Source: Leptospira interrogans
GTDB lineage: Bacteria > Spirochaetota > Leptospiria > Leptospirales > Leptospiraceae
DNA length: 37,018 nt
Assembly: GCF_900156205.1 (NCBI RefSeq)
Contig: NZ_FTNA01000039.1
Coordinates: 1-37,018 of the forward strand
Direction of reading: 5' to 3'
Below the pieces are notes generated by a model, which saw only the letters and a list, made by a program, of their open reading frames with translations, did not search any database and was not told the DNA's origin. How positions within the stretch are numbered: position 1 is the stretch's first letter; every line of letters begins with the position of its first letter. This document shows, piece by piece, positions 11,626 through 24,078 of this stretch. Position numbers and translations under genes: made by a program.

Positions 11626-12096
11626 AAAATGAATTCTACTACCAACAGAAACAAGAACCGTTTCACTTTACAAGCATTTTTTGGAAAGATCATTAAACCT
11701 AATTGGAAATTTGGATTCTCCTACTAGAACTACATAATAAAGTACCTATTTTTTACGCTGAAACATTGATTTACGATAAAAATTTACAGTACTCAATTTT
11801 ATAAAGATCAGTAATTTAAAACCACAAAACAAATTTCCAACAATAACTTTAAAAACTAAACTATAAATGAACAAAATTGTTCTCAATAAATATAATACTA
11901 CTTAGAGCAATATAAATAAGAGTATCGTAAATCTTTATCACAGAAATCCGTTTGAGTACAAAATATTAGGTATACGGTTATCAGTAAAAAATGTTTCGAA
12001 AAATTTAGAAAAAATCCTGCTTTCTCGGACATCGTCCTTAGATACAATGACGCTTTCGTATATTCTTTAATTCTAATTATAGGAAGGAAAATTCAA
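11626..12096. other. Spacer between the ilvB leader and tpx (divergent)
   Basis: No gene seen. It should hold the ilv promoter (-) at the left and the tpx promoter (+) at the right. A reverse copy of the ~80-bp family lies at 11722-11810, and a forward degenerate copy lies at about 11925-11985. The tpx ribosome binding site AGGAAGGA is at 12081-12088. Confidence 0.5.
11722..11810 (-). repeat. ~80-bp dispersed repeat (CTGTTTCAGCGTAAAA family), reverse copy
   Basis: Carries TAATAAAGTACCTATTTTTT, then TACGCTGAAACATTGATTTA, CGATAAAAATTTACAGTACT and CAATTTTATA. It is the closest match to 5651-5740 and the reverse complement of the copy at 36421-36506, whose TCGGTACTTTATTATATA is the mirror of its left end. 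Confidence 0.6.
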
Positions 12097-12612
12097 ATGA
12101 CAAAAGTTACTCTGAAAGGCAATCCAGTACAACTCGAAGGAAAAATTCCATCTCCAGGAGACAAGGCTCCCGATTTCAAAGCGATCAAACAAGATCTTTC
12201 CGAATTTAGTCTTAAAGATTATGCGGGCAAAGTAAAAATACTCGTAGCAGTTCCAAGTTTAGATACTTCCGTCTGTGCCCTCGAAACCAAAGCATTTAAC
12301 GAAAAAGCAGCAGGAATTTCCGGCGTAACAACCCTAGTTATTTCTGGAGACCTACCTTTTGCAATGGGTCGTTTTTGTTCTACAGAAGGAATCAATTCTC
12401 CGAACCTAGTAACCGGATCCCAATACAGAGATTTTTCATTTTCAAAAGCTTACGGAACTCATATCGCAGACGGACCACTCAAAGGACTTTCTGCAAGAGC
12501 AGTCTTTGTATTAGATAAATCGGATACGGTTCGTTATGTGGAAATTGTACCTGAAATCACGACGGAACCGAACTACACAGCAGCAATCGCGGCTGCAAAC
12601 GCAGCACTTTAA
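12097..12612 (+). CDS. tpx: Thiol peroxidase (atypical 2-Cys peroxiredoxin)
   Basis: 171 residues; reduces hydrogen peroxide and organic hydroperoxides using thioredoxin. The peroxidatic Cys60 lies in [12 protein letters not shown] and the resolving Cys94 in GRFCSTEGI, matching the Tpx family spacing (61/95 in E. coli). Length is normal. AGGAAGGA is placed 8 nt before the ATG. Its own transcription unit; neighbours on both sides point the other way or are separated by repeats. Cytoplasmic or periplasmic location is not shown by sequence: there is no signal peptide, so cytoplasm is likely. High confidence. Confidence 0.95.
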   Translation: MTKVTLKGNPVQLEGKIPSPGDKAPDFKAIKQDLSEFSLKDYAGKVKILVAVPSLDTSVCALETKAFNEKAAGISGVTTLVISGDLPFAMGRFCSTEGINSPNLVTGSQYRDFSFSKAYGTHIADGPLKGLSARAVFVLDKSDTVRYVEIVPEITTEPNYTAAIAAANAAL

Positions 12613-12969
12613 AAAAACCGAATATTCTTGGTTTGTTTTACTTATAGATCAAGCCAAGAATAATTCAAAAAAATACATTAGAATTGTTGAAAAATTAATT
12701 CTCTATCGGTTTTCGTTGTATGGAAACGGTCGATTGAAGCGTTTTGTTAATTGTTGCTATGGAATTTTTCAACAACTCTATTTTAATCTAACATGATGTA
12801 GATGTGAGACAAAATTTTTTAAAAGTATGAACTTTTAAAATTTATTTTTAAAATCGTGATTCATAGTAGTTCTCACATTTTAAGAATTCATTTCACAACT
12901 TTTTTCAGAAAAATGAATCATGACCGAGCTCACGTTAAGTTCTATTTGTAATTTTGAGACAAGTGTAAA
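12613..12969. other. Spacer between convergent tpx and STAS gene, with repeats
   Basis: No gene seen. It holds the TA-flanked ~102-bp repeat at 12679-12780, which begins 66 bp after tpx stops, and one inverted palindromic motif at about 12865 (GTAGTTCTCAC). No clear shared terminator hairpin was found. Confidence 0.5.
12679..12780 (+). repeat. ~102-bp TA-flanked MITE-like repeat, copy 4
   Basis: Starts TAGAATTGTTGAAAAATT and ends GAATTTTTCAACAACTCTA. The interior contains TATGGAAACGGTCGATTGAA and TTTTGTTAATTGTTGCTATG, among the best-preserved of the family. Confidence 0.8.
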
Positions 12970-13374
12970 TTAAATACTGAAAATTCGAATTGCTTCGGAA
13001 AGATCAGGAGCAGTGCGAAAAAGAGCTTTGAGCCTAGTCAGCTCGAGCATTTTTTCTATCTGTTGTGGTAACGAATAAAGAGCAAGTCCAGCGCAAGGAA
13101 TCTTATTTAATCGATTCTGGGCTCCGATAAAGGTGGCAATTCCAGAAGAATCCATAGTACGCACACCCGAAAGATCTACGAGAAGAAGATAAATCTTTTT
13201 TTCAATCAGTTCATTAAAAGTATCTTTTAGTTCTTTTGCAGAAAATAAATTGATGTCTCCTTGGACCTGGATGATAACAGCGGGACCTGGAAGAGTTCCA
13301 GAGGAAGAAATATTTTCAATCGAAATTTTCATCTCGTTATTTTTGTGGCTCATCGAATTGGGTTTAGTTTCCAT
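12970..13374 (-). CDS. STAS-domain protein, anti-sigma-factor antagonist type
   Basis: 134 residues from the ATG of METKPNS, chosen because GGAG lies 7 nt before it; an upstream in-frame ATG at 13416 is less likely. The STAS fold is seen from VIIQVQGDINLFSAKEL through LLLVDLSG, with the phospho-acceptor Ser in VRTMDSSGIAT, as in SpoIIAA/RsbV-type proteins. Those act by binding an anti-sigma kinase when unphosphorylated. No kinase or phosphatase gene adjoins it, so the partner is elsewhere. A second STAS gene lies at 33359 in this window, quite different in sequence. Confidence 0.85.
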   Translation of the reverse strand: METKPNSMSHKNNEMKISIENISSSGTLPGPAVIIQVQGDINLFSAKELKDTFNELIEKKIYLLLVDLSGVRTMDSSGIATFIGAQNRLNKIPCAGLALYSLPQQIEKMLELTRLKALFRTAPDLSEAIRIFSI

Positions 13375-14469
13375 AATCCATCTCCGAGAAAGTCTGGAAC
13401 CTATTATCCATATCAATCCATAAATTCAATAACAAATGAGAAATAATTTTTTTATGAACTGTAAAAGAATCAAAATGTTTTGCGAATTTTAAGAACGCCA
13501 TAAAAGTAAAACGGATTTTGAACATAGAAAATAGACCGAAAGAGATTTGAAAAATCAAACAAATAGAACTCAATTTTAAGAAACGAATACAAATTTTTCC
13601 CAATAAATCGACAATCTTATAGATTTTTTCTTTTAAAGTATGTAAGTTAAAAGCAAACTTTTTTCCTAAAAACTCAATTAAAGGGACAGATTTAAAGCAA
13701 CAAAAGATTTAGTATTTTTAGACAACATCCAATAAAAATAAGTTACATTTAGAACCAAAACTTGTTATTACTCATCATATTAAAGAATAGAGTTGTTAAA
13801 AAATGAATTCTCCATCTTGTTTCTGCTTCATGAAATGGTCGATTGAAGCAGCTCTGTTAATCGCTGCTATGGAATTTTTCAACAACTCTAATATTTTGAA
13901 ACAACCTCGAATTTTAGGTACTAGATGATTAAACTATAAATAGTTAAGGAAACGATTTCACTTAAAAAAAATACGTTATTCTTCTTTATAAACAAACTCT
14001 ATAAAAATAATAGCCCAATCAAATTTCTACATGAAATCACCGTTTTGCAAAATTATTTATTAAAAATTCATTTTATAGATTCTTTTTGGAAAATCTAATT
14101 TTTCCTTATATTTGATCCGAGCCAATATTAATCCTTATAAAATTAAATACTGTAAATTTGTATTATAAAGCACTTGTTTGAGTGCAAAATATTGGAATCG
14201 ATATAAAGCCACTGTTTGTTTAACGGTTTTAGCTCTTCAATTCTGTCTGCTTAAAGATAACTTTTATACTTGATAATGGTTTTATCGGAGCACGTCAGAG
14301 TTTCATTTTACCCGAATACTTTTTTTCAGAAAAATGAACTTTATAAAATCAACCTCTCAATTTGGCACCAAACAAGTGTTAAATTGAAAAGTATTAAAAT
14401 TTATTTTTTAAATTTTGTAAAAACGGATTTTGATCCAACAAATCGTTCTTAAATTATGAACATAACCAA
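13375..14469. other. 1.1-kb non-coding spacer
   Basis: No credible gene; the open frames at 13364-13603 (-) and 14270-14452 (+) have no family resemblance and no convincing ribosome binding site. It holds the ~102-bp repeat at 13788-13890 and a degenerate ~80-bp family piece near 14148-14200 (ACTGTAAATTTGTATTATAA, then GAGTGCAAAATATT). Confidence 0.5.
13788..13890 (+). repeat. ~102-bp TA-flanked MITE-like repeat, copy 5
   Basis: Starts TAGAGTTGTTAAAAAATG and ends GAATTTTTCAACAACTCTA. The interior has CATGAAATGGTCGATTGAAG and CTGTTAATCGCTGCTATG. Confidence 0.8.
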
Positions 14470-15663
14470 TCAAAACGTAGTTACACAACGGGTCACCATA
14501 TTGCCGGATTTATCATTTGCCAGAACGGCCCCCGTTGAAAAGAAAATACCAATTGCAAAACTTTTATTACTATCATATGTAGTAGAGGTCCAATATAAAC
14601 CATTGGCTGTAAGTGGAAAAAAAGTTGAATCAATAGCGGGTAACATAAGGACAGCATTGCTATAATCTACAATACTTAAAAGTTCGTTTACATTCGGCAA
14701 TCTCCAAACTCTTCCCGCCAAAACTTTACCATTACAATTGCCACGTGCAGCATTCCAATCCATAGAAGTCGGCGCAGTAAAAGCACACCCCGCACCCTGA
14801 CCTTCTGTGCATTGAGACCAAAGAAGTCCAGTATTTAGATCTCGAATGGTTCCATCCGCTTGATCTACAAAAGAAGGCGCTGGCATCGCATTTCCAGAGA
14901 CACAACGTAAAGCAAGAGGAGTAGCTTGCGCTATGCTAGAAATTCTTACGTTAGCAGGTGGTGTAATCGCCAAGTTTATTGCCCATTCGTTCGCTGCAAT
15001 TTTAGCATCGGCTGTACTTGTCATATAAGATGTTCCGGTAAACGTTTTAGAAGGAAAAAATGCGTTATCAATATGAGGATTGTTTGTATAATGAACAATA
15101 GAAGCAAGTTCTCTTGCCGCGGGGATTCTCCAATTGGTTCTACCAGCATAACCTTCCCCACCGTTGAGAGTATTCAATTCGGCACAACTTCCAGGAAGTC
15201 CCGCATTTACATCTGCCCAGTTCATTGGAACTACAACACCACCAGCACAGTCTGAACCAGTCTGTCCTTGTGCACAAGCCTTCCAAGTAAGTCCATGTAG
15301 AGGATCAAATATAGTATAATCGGAAGTAAATTTACAGTGCTGAGTTGGTCCTACAAAATTACGAGCATTCGGTACATTACTGAAACTTCCATCAGAGCCT
15401 GGCAACACCAGCGCACAATCTTGCGCAAATCCAGCCCCATTCCAACAAAGAGTCTGACCCGTATCAAAAATTGCACCCGGATTAAAAGGACCAGCAGGTG
15501 CAGGACATTGCGGATTATTTCCCTGATCTTCTTGGCCCTGTCCAGAAGCAGAATTTATATTTTGTAAATACTGCAATATAACATAAGGCGGATCCAACTT
15601 AGTCGGAGCCTTTATACAGAAAAAGAATGAGAATATAAAAATAAAAAGAAAATATTTATACAT
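14470..15663 (-). CDS. DUF1566 (Lcl) two-repeat surface/exported protein
   Basis: 397 residues from the ATG of MYKYFLF, chosen because AGG sits 7 nt upstream; a 7-residue longer start at 15684 is possible. A hydrophobic N-terminal signal ends in FFFC (Cys16); phenylalanine at -1 is unusual for a lipobox, so lipid attachment is doubtful, though spirochaete lipoboxes are loose. A low-complexity Asn/Gln/Pro linker follows. Two DUF1566 repeats then occupy about residues 115-250 and 275-397, each with DxxxGLxW (HGLTWKAC, TGLLWSQC), the WRIPAARELASIV or WRLPNVNELLSIV motif, a YWTST-type segment and a final LRCV/TRCV. Such domains are common in large exported bacterial proteins; function is unknown. 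Confidence 0.8.
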   Translation of the reverse strand: MYKYFLFIFIFSFFFCIKAPTKLDPPYVILQYLQNINSASGQGQEDQGNNPQCPAPAGPFNPGAIFDTGQTLCWNGAGFAQDCALVLPGSDGSFSNVPNARNFVGPTQHCKFTSDYTIFDPLHGLTWKACAQGQTGSDCAGGVVVPMNWADVNAGLPGSCAELNTLNGGEGYAGRTNWRIPAARELASIVHYTNNPHIDNAFFPSKTFTGTSYMTSTADAKIAANEWAINLAITPPANVRISSIAQATPLALRCVSGNAMPAPSFVDQADGTIRDLNTGLLWSQCTEGQGAGCAFTAPTSMDWNAARGNCNGKVLAGRVWRLPNVNELLSIVDYSNAVLMLPAIDSTFFPLTANGLYWTSTTYDSNKSFAIGIFFSTGAVLANDKSGNMVTRCVTTF

Positions 15664-16207
15664 ATCTTTACCTGGTGCTCTCATTTTTTAAAACAGAATG
15701 GACTCTCGAAATTTCTTTCATTTTATAGCATGAACTATTTTATTTTAGATTCTTTTTAAATAAAAACATTCTAGAATGAATTATATTTTTATTTCGGATT
15801 TTTATGAAGCGAAATTTAAAATTTAAACATCCAGATTATATATTAAATTCAAATTTCTTTTGATTTTTTAATGAATAGGTCTTTAAAAACTAAAAGAGTT
15901 TTGTAATCGATCATTTAAAGTGCCTTCTTTTAATGAGAATAGGTCGTTAAACGCAAAAATCAGAACAATGATCTTTCCAAAAGCAACATTAATTCCAAAA
16001 TATTGAACGTTGTTAAATTCAATATAAAACCGTTTGAAGCATTTATAAATCTGATGTTTATTAAAATTCATTCACATTAATTGGACCTATCCTTTTTCTA
16101 AACTTTTAGGCAATATGTCATTGGTCCTAATTTAGAAAGTTTTAGGGTAAAGAAATCCATAATTCATTTTTCTGAAAAAATTGGAATCTGGAATTTACAG
16201 ATCTATT

Positions 16208-16330
16208 CTTAGCATGTGGGAACTACCATAAATTACGATTTTACAAATGAATTCTAAAATTGTAGGAACTTATACTTTTAGAAAATTTTTTCTCATTTTC
16301 TTACGTCCAACTCTCGTTAGTTTAGAAAGT
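16208..16330. repeat. Palindromic GGAACT repeat with long conserved flank
   Basis: ATGTGGGAACTACCATAAAT, then CGATTTTACAAATGAATTCT and AAAATTGTAGGAACTTATAC form the reverse complement of 8990-9060 and of 24230-24290, and end with TTACGTCCAACTCTCGTTAG. It shows that two GGAACT motifs ~45 bp apart are parts of one larger ancient unit. Confidence 0.6.
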
Positions 16331-16507
16331 TTTGGCGTTCATAAACGGTCTAAAGAAATTTTTAATTTAAAATAAGATCTGCAAGAGGTTCGTTTCATCA
16401 AATCCAATTTTTCCGCGAAAATAAAATGTGGGAACTCTTACAAATCTATGCTTTACAATTGATTTTGAAGATACAGAAACTCCATGCCTCTAATTACGAA
16501 AAATGAA

Positions 16508-16597
16508 TAAAGTTGTTGAAAAATCATATTTAAAAAACGATTTTACTCATTCATTTTAATAAAAAAACGAAAGAAAATTAATTTTTCAACTACTCTA
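16508..16597 (-). repeat. ~90-bp TA-flanked MITE-like repeat, variant type, copy 1
   Basis: Ends TAAAGTTGTTGAAAAATCA and TTAATTTTTCAACTACTCTA are near inverted repeats and resemble the ends of the ~102-bp family, but the interior is different (TAAAAAACGATTTTACTCAT, TTTTAATAAAAAAACGAAAG). The reverse complement matches the region at 27936. Confidence 0.65.
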
Positions 16598-17076
16598 TAT
16601 TTAAAAGTTTAGAATATGCTTTAAAATGTGGGAACTCTTACAAATCTATGCTTTACATACAAGTTCAAAAAATGTAAGAGCTACTTTACCTTACATCGCG
16701 AATTTATGAAGGAAACTCATTTCACTGTGAAAAAATAACATGTGGGAACTACCACAAAATTTAGAAATTATAATTTCTAACTCCTGATTATAAAAATTTA
16801 GGAACTCATACTTTTAAAAAATTTTATAATTTTCTTATATAAGACTTACGTTAGTTTATAAAACAGATTTTGTTACATCGGCATTATACGAGCATAAGCC
16901 CAGCAGAATCCAGAAAAGTTCTATATAAAATTTCTGAAATCATTTGTGAAACCTTTACTTTATAAAATCCAAATAGAATGATCTTGAGAACTTGCCCAAA
17001 AACCTAAACACCGCCGACCTGCAGAAGACCATAGAAGCGATACACTGAGTTTCCACCGAACCGTGAGATTTAAGTT

Positions 17077-17228
17077 TCACAAAATGTGGGAACTACTAGA
17101 AAATTTAACAACATGCTCGAAAATTCACAAATTGTTAAATGCGACTTAATTTGTAGGAACTACTGCATTTGATTAAAAATTTCCAAAGAATTACGCGTAA
17201 AATTTCTTTGAGTTTTTGGGACAAGCTC
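17077..17228 (+). repeat. Partial copy of the GGGACAAGCTC-ended element
   Basis: Matches the copies at 32218 and 35461 from GGGAACTACTA and AAATTTAACAACA onward, including AATTTCCAAAGAATTACGCG and the right end TTTTTGGGACAAGCTC. The left terminal inverted repeat is missing; unrelated sequence with CCATAGAAGCG precedes it. Confidence 0.65.
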
Positions 17229-17386
17229 GAAATCAAATTTCTACATAAAATTACCGTTTTGCGGTTATTGTAAAAATGAAAACCCATTTTATAGAGGCAT
17301 GACGTGTATTGAAAATTTCCTAAATTCAAACTAAAAATTATCAATGAAAGTTAATATACTATTTCAAACAATGAAGTCTTATCGAC

Positions 17387-17986
17387 TCATTTAGAATAAA
17401 GTTTATTTTTTAATATATAATCCAAAACTTTTTTTGAAATCAGATTTGGAACTTTAGACTGGAAAAAAGACTTTCTCAAATCCGTAGAAGTCACTGGAAT
17501 TAAAGGGTTTTCCAAAAACTTAAATTCAAATAAAGAATTAAGATGAGAATTTAGCGGGACTTCTTTTGAGAATCTTCGAAACACAAAAATCGTTTCTACT
17601 TCGGTAAGAATTTTTTCCCAATCTTTCCATTTATGAAAGTTGGAATAATTATCTTCTCCAATCAAAAGTACAAACTTTCGATTTGGATATATGGTCTTTA
17701 ACTCTTGAATCGTTTGAATTGTATAACTAGGACCACTACGTTTCAATTCCAAATCCAAAATTCGAATGGATTGCGAAAACTCGGAAACAAATAGATTCAA
17801 CATTTCTAATATATTTTCGGATAAAGAAATTTTTTCTTCTTTAAGAGGATTCTGACGGTTTGGAATCACAAAAACCTCTTTACAATCCGGAACTTCCAAA
17901 AAAAAAGACTTTAAAATTTCTGAATGTCCTTCGTGAGGAGGATCAAAACTTCCTCCAAAAATTCCAGTAAGGATGGAAGAATTCAA
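17387..17986 (-). CDS. nadD: Nicotinate-nucleotide adenylyltransferase
   Basis: 199 residues; joins nicotinate mononucleotide and ATP to make deamido-NAD in NAD synthesis. Visible are the nucleotidyltransferase motif [14 protein letters not shown] at residues 8-21 and the late [11 protein letters not shown] (the ISSTxIR-type motif). The start codon is TTG, 3 nt after the proA stop, with GGGG upstream. Last gene of the minus-strand run from obgE; nadD following proA fits the obg-proB-proA-nadD order common in bacteria. In many genomes rsfS (ybeB) would come next, but here a repeat-filled spacer follows. Confidence 0.95.
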   Translation of the reverse strand: MNSSILTGIFGGSFDPPHEGHSEILKSFFLEVPDCKEVFVIPNRQNPLKEEKISLSENILEMLNLFVSEFSQSIRILDLELKRSGPSYTIQTIQELKTIYPNRKFVLLIGEDNYSNFHKWKDWEKILTEVETIFVFRRFSKEVPLNSHLNSLFEFKFLENPLIPVTSTDLRKSFFQSKVPNLISKKVLDYILKNKLYSK

Positions 17987-17989
17987 AAA

Positions 17990-19240
17990 TCAACCCCGGA
18001 TCTGTCCATTCCCGGTGACATACGTTGTTGTGGTAGTAAGATGAACTAAACCCATCGGACCACGAACGTGTAATTTTCCAGTGGATATTCCTACTTCGGC
18101 TCCTAACCCAAATTCTCCACCGTCATGAAATCGAGTGGAACAATTAATAAATAAAGCCGCTGAATCCAAAGAGTTTGTAAAAATTCTGGCCGTGTTTAAA
18201 TCTTCCGTGACAATCGCTTCCGTGTGACCCGAAGAAGTTTTTTCAATAAAGGCCAACGCTTCCTCTAAAGAAGATACCGTTTTGACGGAAAGACGAAGAT
18301 CTAAAAATTCTTCTAGATAATCTTGTTGTTTAACCGGTTTTCCCTTTGGATACAAAGCGAGAGAGGAAGGATCTAGTAATAGTTCCACACCTTCTTTTGC
18401 AAGCGCCTCTAATAATTCCTTTCTAAATGGATAACCGTTATGAAGTATTAAATTCTCTGTAGAATTACATACCCCAGGCCTTTGCACCTTAGAATTGATT
18501 ACGATTGGAATTACTTTTTCTGGATCTGCATCTTGGTCGATATAAAGATTACAAACTCCTTTATCATGTTTGACGACAGGAATTTTAGAATTTTCCGAAA
18601 CAAACCGAATCAATCCCTCTCCTCCTCTAGGAACCACGATGTCTATTAAAGAAGTCTGCTGAAAAAAAGGAATCATAAAAGAACGATCCGTTTTATCCAC
18701 AAAAACGACAGAGCCTATATCAATTTCTTCTTTTATTAGAATTTCATGAAATAACTTTATTAGGATTTCATTGGAATAAAACGCCTCACTTCCGCCTCTA
18801 AGAATACAAGCATTTCCCGATTTAAAAGAAAGCGCGCCTACGTCGATAGTTACGTTTGGACGAGATTCGTAGATGACCATCACTACCCCAAGCGGAACTC
18901 TCCGAGTTACGAGTTCTAGACCGTTTGGGAGGGTTATACCTCTCGTCACCTCTCCGATAGGATCTGGAAGCGCTGCGATCTCACGAACCGCAGAAGCCAT
19001 AGAAAAAATTCTTTTTTCGTTCAAAAGCAAACGATCCATCAATGCAGAAGAAAGTTTTTTCTCCTTTCCATCCTTCAGGTCCAATTCATTAGCCAAAAGT
19101 ATTTCCGCTTTACGTTTTTCTAATAGATCAGCTAAACTCAAAAGAATTTTATTTTTTTTGGAAGAAGAAAGTTGTTTCAGAACTTTTGAAGCCTTCTTGG
19201 CTCGAGAACATAAATCCTGTACATATTCAATTTCTTTCAT
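17990..19240 (-). CDS. proA: Gamma-glutamyl phosphate reductase
   Basis: 416 residues; NADPH-dependent reduction of glutamyl 5-phosphate to glutamate semialdehyde, second step of proline synthesis. Aldehyde-dehydrogenase superfamily. Visible are [20 protein letters not shown] (family signature), [20 protein letters not shown], the catalytic Cys in [11 protein letters not shown], and the late [22 protein letters not shown]. Full length. It overlaps proB by 4 nt (ATGA), so the two are translationally coupled and work as a complex that channels an unstable intermediate. Confidence 0.97.
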   Translation of the reverse strand: MKEIEYVQDLCSRAKKASKVLKQLSSSKKNKILLSLADLLEKRKAEILLANELDLKDGKEKKLSSALMDRLLLNEKRIFSMASAVREIAALPDPIGEVTRGITLPNGLELVTRRVPLGVVMVIYESRPNVTIDVGALSFKSGNACILRGGSEAFYSNEILIKLFHEILIKEEIDIGSVVFVDKTDRSFMIPFFQQTSLIDIVVPRGGEGLIRFVSENSKIPVVKHDKGVCNLYIDQDADPEKVIPIVINSKVQRPGVCNSTENLILHNGYPFRKELLEALAKEGVELLLDPSSLALYPKGKPVKQQDYLEEFLDLRLSVKTVSSLEEALAFIEKTSSGHTEAIVTEDLNTARIFTNSLDSAALFINCSTRFHDGGEFGLGAEVGISTGKLHVRGPMGLVHLTTTTTYVTGNGQIRG

Positions 19241-20109
19241 AAACTATTTCCTCCGTTTCCGTTTCTATTTTTACGGATGATTTCTTTTACGTCCTCTTCA
19301 GAAAAAACGCGGTTTCCGGAAGGAGCAACTAATGTTCCTATTGAATTTTTTTCTAAAAATTCACGAATCACATGCATTTTTTTTCCGTTTAGGATCGCGG
19401 TCGGAATCCCAGCCTCAGATAATAAACCCGCAGATTTAAGTTTAGTGAACATTCCGCCTGTGCCAGGTCCACTAGGACCCCCAGCAAGACCTAAATCTTC
19501 TTTAGAAATTTTCTCCAGAAAAGGTACAACTTTCTCTTCTTTTAAAAAACCATCCACACCTGTAAGTATAATCAAAAGATCGGCTTCTACGATCAAACTC
19601 ACCAAAGCGGAAAGCATATCGTTGTCTCCAAACTTTACTTCTTCGGTTGCAACGGAATCATTTTCGTTAACTACTGGAAGTATCCCCCATTCTACAAGTT
19701 GAGTAAACGTGTTCTTTAGATTTTTATAACCTTCTTTGGATTCCAAATCCAAAACACCAAAAAGGATCTGTGCGATGCTCAAATTGACTTTGGAAAAAAA
19801 ACTATCGTAGAGATTGACAAGCCTATTTTGCCCCATTGCGGCTAACGCTTGTTTTTCGGCAAGTGAATCCCCCGAAGAAATTGTAGAGGGAAGTTCGCTT
19901 AACAAAAGTCTTCCTCTTGCAATCGCTCCTGAAGAGACTAAAATCACCTTTTTTCCTAAATCTCTAAGATGACGAATATCACTTACCAATTGAAATAGAA
20001 AATCGTTTACTTCCGACGGAAGTCCAGAAAGCCTTGCCGAACCTACTTTGATAACGATCTTTTCAGCGTTACGGATCTTTTCAGAAAGTGAGTTTCGTTC
20101 CGGTTTCAT
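19237..20109 (-). CDS. proB: Glutamate 5-kinase, short form without PUA domain
   Basis: 290 residues; phosphorylates glutamate as the first, feedback-inhibited step of proline synthesis. Amino-acid-kinase fold: VIKVGSARL near the N-terminus, [31 protein letters not shown] and the [12 protein letters not shown] lysine motif. E. coli ProB has ~367 residues because of a C-terminal PUA domain; here the protein ends just after the kinase domain, with a basic Asn/Gly-rich tail. The short form occurs in other bacteria, so it is not a truncation by mutation as far as can be seen. It is 13 nt from obgE and overlaps proA. Confidence 0.95.
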   Translation of the reverse strand: MKPERNSLSEKIRNAEKIVIKVGSARLSGLPSEVNDFLFQLVSDIRHLRDLGKKVILVSSGAIARGRLLLSELPSTISSGDSLAEKQALAAMGQNRLVNLYDSFFSKVNLSIAQILFGVLDLESKEGYKNLKNTFTQLVEWGILPVVNENDSVATEEVKFGDNDMLSALVSLIVEADLLIILTGVDGFLKEEKVVPFLEKISKEDLGLAGGPSGPGTGGMFTKLKSAGLLSEAGIPTAILNGKKMHVIREFLEKNSIGTLVAPSGNRVFSEEDVKEIIRKNRNGNGGNSL

Positions 20110-20122
20110 TCTACTTTATCCT

Positions 20123-21193
20123 TCAACTTTCGAAAATATCTGATTCATCCAAAGAGATAGGCTTTGTATCTTTGATTGGATTTAGAATTTTTTCGATTTC
20201 ATTTTTGAAAAAAACTTCATCCATATTTTCTAAAAGCTCTTCTAAATTTACTTCTTGATCTGCCGAAATCGCAACTACCTTTCCTAAGTGTGATACCTTC
20301 GCGATCACATCCTTTGTAAATTCAGGATCGTTCCAAATATCAATCTTATTCAATACGATCAGATAGGGTCGATTTAATAATTCTGGATTATAAGTGGAAA
20401 GTTCGTTTCGAAGCATTTTAAGGTCCTCTTCAATATCAAGAGAAGATGCATCAAACAAATATAATATTCCTTTGACCCTTTCGATATGACGCAAAAAGGA
20501 GAGTCCAAGTCCGATCCCCATACTCGCGCCCTCGATAATCCCGGGAATATCAGCAATCGTAAAACGGAAAATATCTCCTCTTCGTTTAACAACGCCTAGG
20601 TTAGGAGAAAGTGTTGTAAATGCGTAGCCTGCTATTTTTGGATGTGCGTCTGTAATTTTAGAAATTAAAGTAGATTTACCTGCGTTTGGCAAACCTACAA
20701 TTCCTACGTCCGCTAACAACTTAAGAGAAAGACGTAGGAATTTATATTCTCCTTCTTCGCCCGGTTGTGCAAAACGTGGGGTTTGATTGGTAGAAGTTTT
20801 AAAATGTGCGTTTCCCTTTCCTCCTCTACCTCCACGGGCTACTACAAATTCTTGGGAATCAGATACAAAATCGAATAGCAGATCCCCCGTTTCCTCGTCA
20901 TAGATTTGTGTTCCGAGAGGAACAAACAAAACTAAGTCTTCTCCTTTTTTACCGGAACAGTTATCTCCTACTCCTGGAAATCCTGCCTGAGCTTTAAATT
21001 TCCTTTTAGATAGATATTTATCAAGGGTATACATAGAAAGATTGGGACGAATGACTACATTCCCCCCGATTCCTCCGTCTCCTCCGTCCGGACCTCCAAA
21101 CTCGACGTATTTTTCTCTGCGAAAATGAACGGACCCAGCTCCGCCATGACCGGCGAATACTTCTATGGCGACTTCATCTACAAAGGATTCCAT
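20123..21193 (-). CDS. obgE: GTPase ObgE/CgtA, ribosome assembly
   Basis: 356 residues. Glycine-rich Obg domain at residues 1-160 ([28 protein letters not shown]), then a GTPase domain with GLPNAGKST (P-loop), the [10 protein letters not shown] switch region, and NKID. Acts in late 50S assembly and stress response. The variable C-terminal OCT domain of E. coli/Bacillus forms is absent or reduced. It follows rpmA after an intrinsic terminator-like hairpin and leads into proB, an order well known from other bacteria. Confidence 0.97.
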   Translation of the reverse strand: MESFVDEVAIEVFAGHGGAGSVHFRREKYVEFGGPDGGDGGIGGNVVIRPNLSMYTLDKYLSKRKFKAQAGFPGVGDNCSGKKGEDLVLFVPLGTQIYDEETGDLLFDFVSDSQEFVVARGGRGGKGNAHFKTSTNQTPRFAQPGEEGEYKFLRLSLKLLADVGIVGLPNAGKSTLISKITDAHPKIAGYAFTTLSPNLGVVKRRGDIFRFTIADIPGIIEGASMGIGLGLSFLRHIERVKGILYLFDASSLDIEEDLKMLRNELSTYNPELLNRPYLIVLNKIDIWNDPEFTKDVIAKVSHLGKVVAISADQEVNLEELLENMDEVFFKNEIEKILNPIKDTKPISLDESDIFES

Positions 21194-21227
21194 AATATTT
21201 GAATATTCTAAATTTTAAAACTGATTT

Positions 21228-21280
<53 letters not shown>

Positions 21281-21307
21281 CATCCGGTTCGAATTGAACT
21301 ATGAAGG

Positions 21308-21551
21308 TTATTCCGGGTAAACGGAAACCTGCATTTTTAATTTGGTAACCATTTCGAACTTTACTTTTCCGGTCACAAGCGCGAATAACGTATGATCTTT
21401 ACCGAGCCCTACATTGTTACCTGGACGGAATTTTGTTCCCCTTTGGCGAACTAAAATGTTTCCTGCGAGAACCGATTCTCCTCCGAAACGTTTTACCCCT
21501 AGTCTCTGGGAATTTGAATCCCTACCGTTTTTCGAGGATCCCCCACCTTTT

Positions 21552-21562
<11 letters not shown>
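21308..21562 (-). CDS. rpmA: 50S ribosomal protein L27
   Basis: 84 residues, starting [18 protein letters not shown], the standard L27 N-terminus that reaches the peptidyl-transferase centre. AGGAG sits 10 nt before the ATG. An in-frame TAG 12-15 nt upstream of the ATG rules out an N-terminal extension. This matters because the overlapping upstream gene encodes Prp, known in Firmicutes as the protease that removes such an L27 extension. The gene overlaps prp by 11 nt. Confidence 0.97.
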
Positions 21563-22647
<1,085 letters not shown>

Positions 22648-22649
22648 TA

Positions 22650-23777
<1,128 letters not shown>

Positions 23778-23792
23778 AGTTAGAGTAATGTT

Positions 23793-24040
<248 letters not shown>

Positions 24041-24078
24041 TTAAAAAAAATATTTACTGCTCAGCTTGGGTGCGCCAT

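Larger units (their letters stand above)
15664..17386. other. 1.7-kb repeat-dense non-coding region
   Basis: The longest gene-free stretch in the window. I find no gene. It holds a dense array of GGAACT palindromic motifs (16216, 16263, 16430, 16628, 16742, 16800, 17085, 17153), one 90-bp TA-flanked repeat (16508-16597), the right half of the GGGACAAGCTC-ended element (about 17077-17228), and a stem-loop relative at 17029-17053 (GACCATAGAAGCG, then CACTGAGTTT). The blocks look like nested, decayed insertions. Confidence 0.55.

Noticed and set aside
11470..11640. T-box riboswitch in the ilvB leader
   Set aside because: A terminator is present, but the leader lacks a convincing T-box core (UGGNACCGCG-like) and stem I; the ORF with a Leu/Val run explains the leader better.
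13364..13603. 79-residue minus-strand ORF upstream of the first STAS gene
   Set aside because: Overlaps the STAS start, has biased Phe/Lys/Ile content typical of AT-rich DNA and no ribosome binding site.
15655..15663. Confident lipoprotein call for the DUF1566 protein
   Set aside because: The FFFC sequence has Phe at -1, outside normal and most spirochaete lipobox patterns; left as exported with doubt.
16200..17230. CRISPR-like array from the regularly recurring GGAACT motifs
   Set aside because: Spacing is irregular, copies are in both orientations elsewhere, flanks are themselves repeated, and no cas genes are present.
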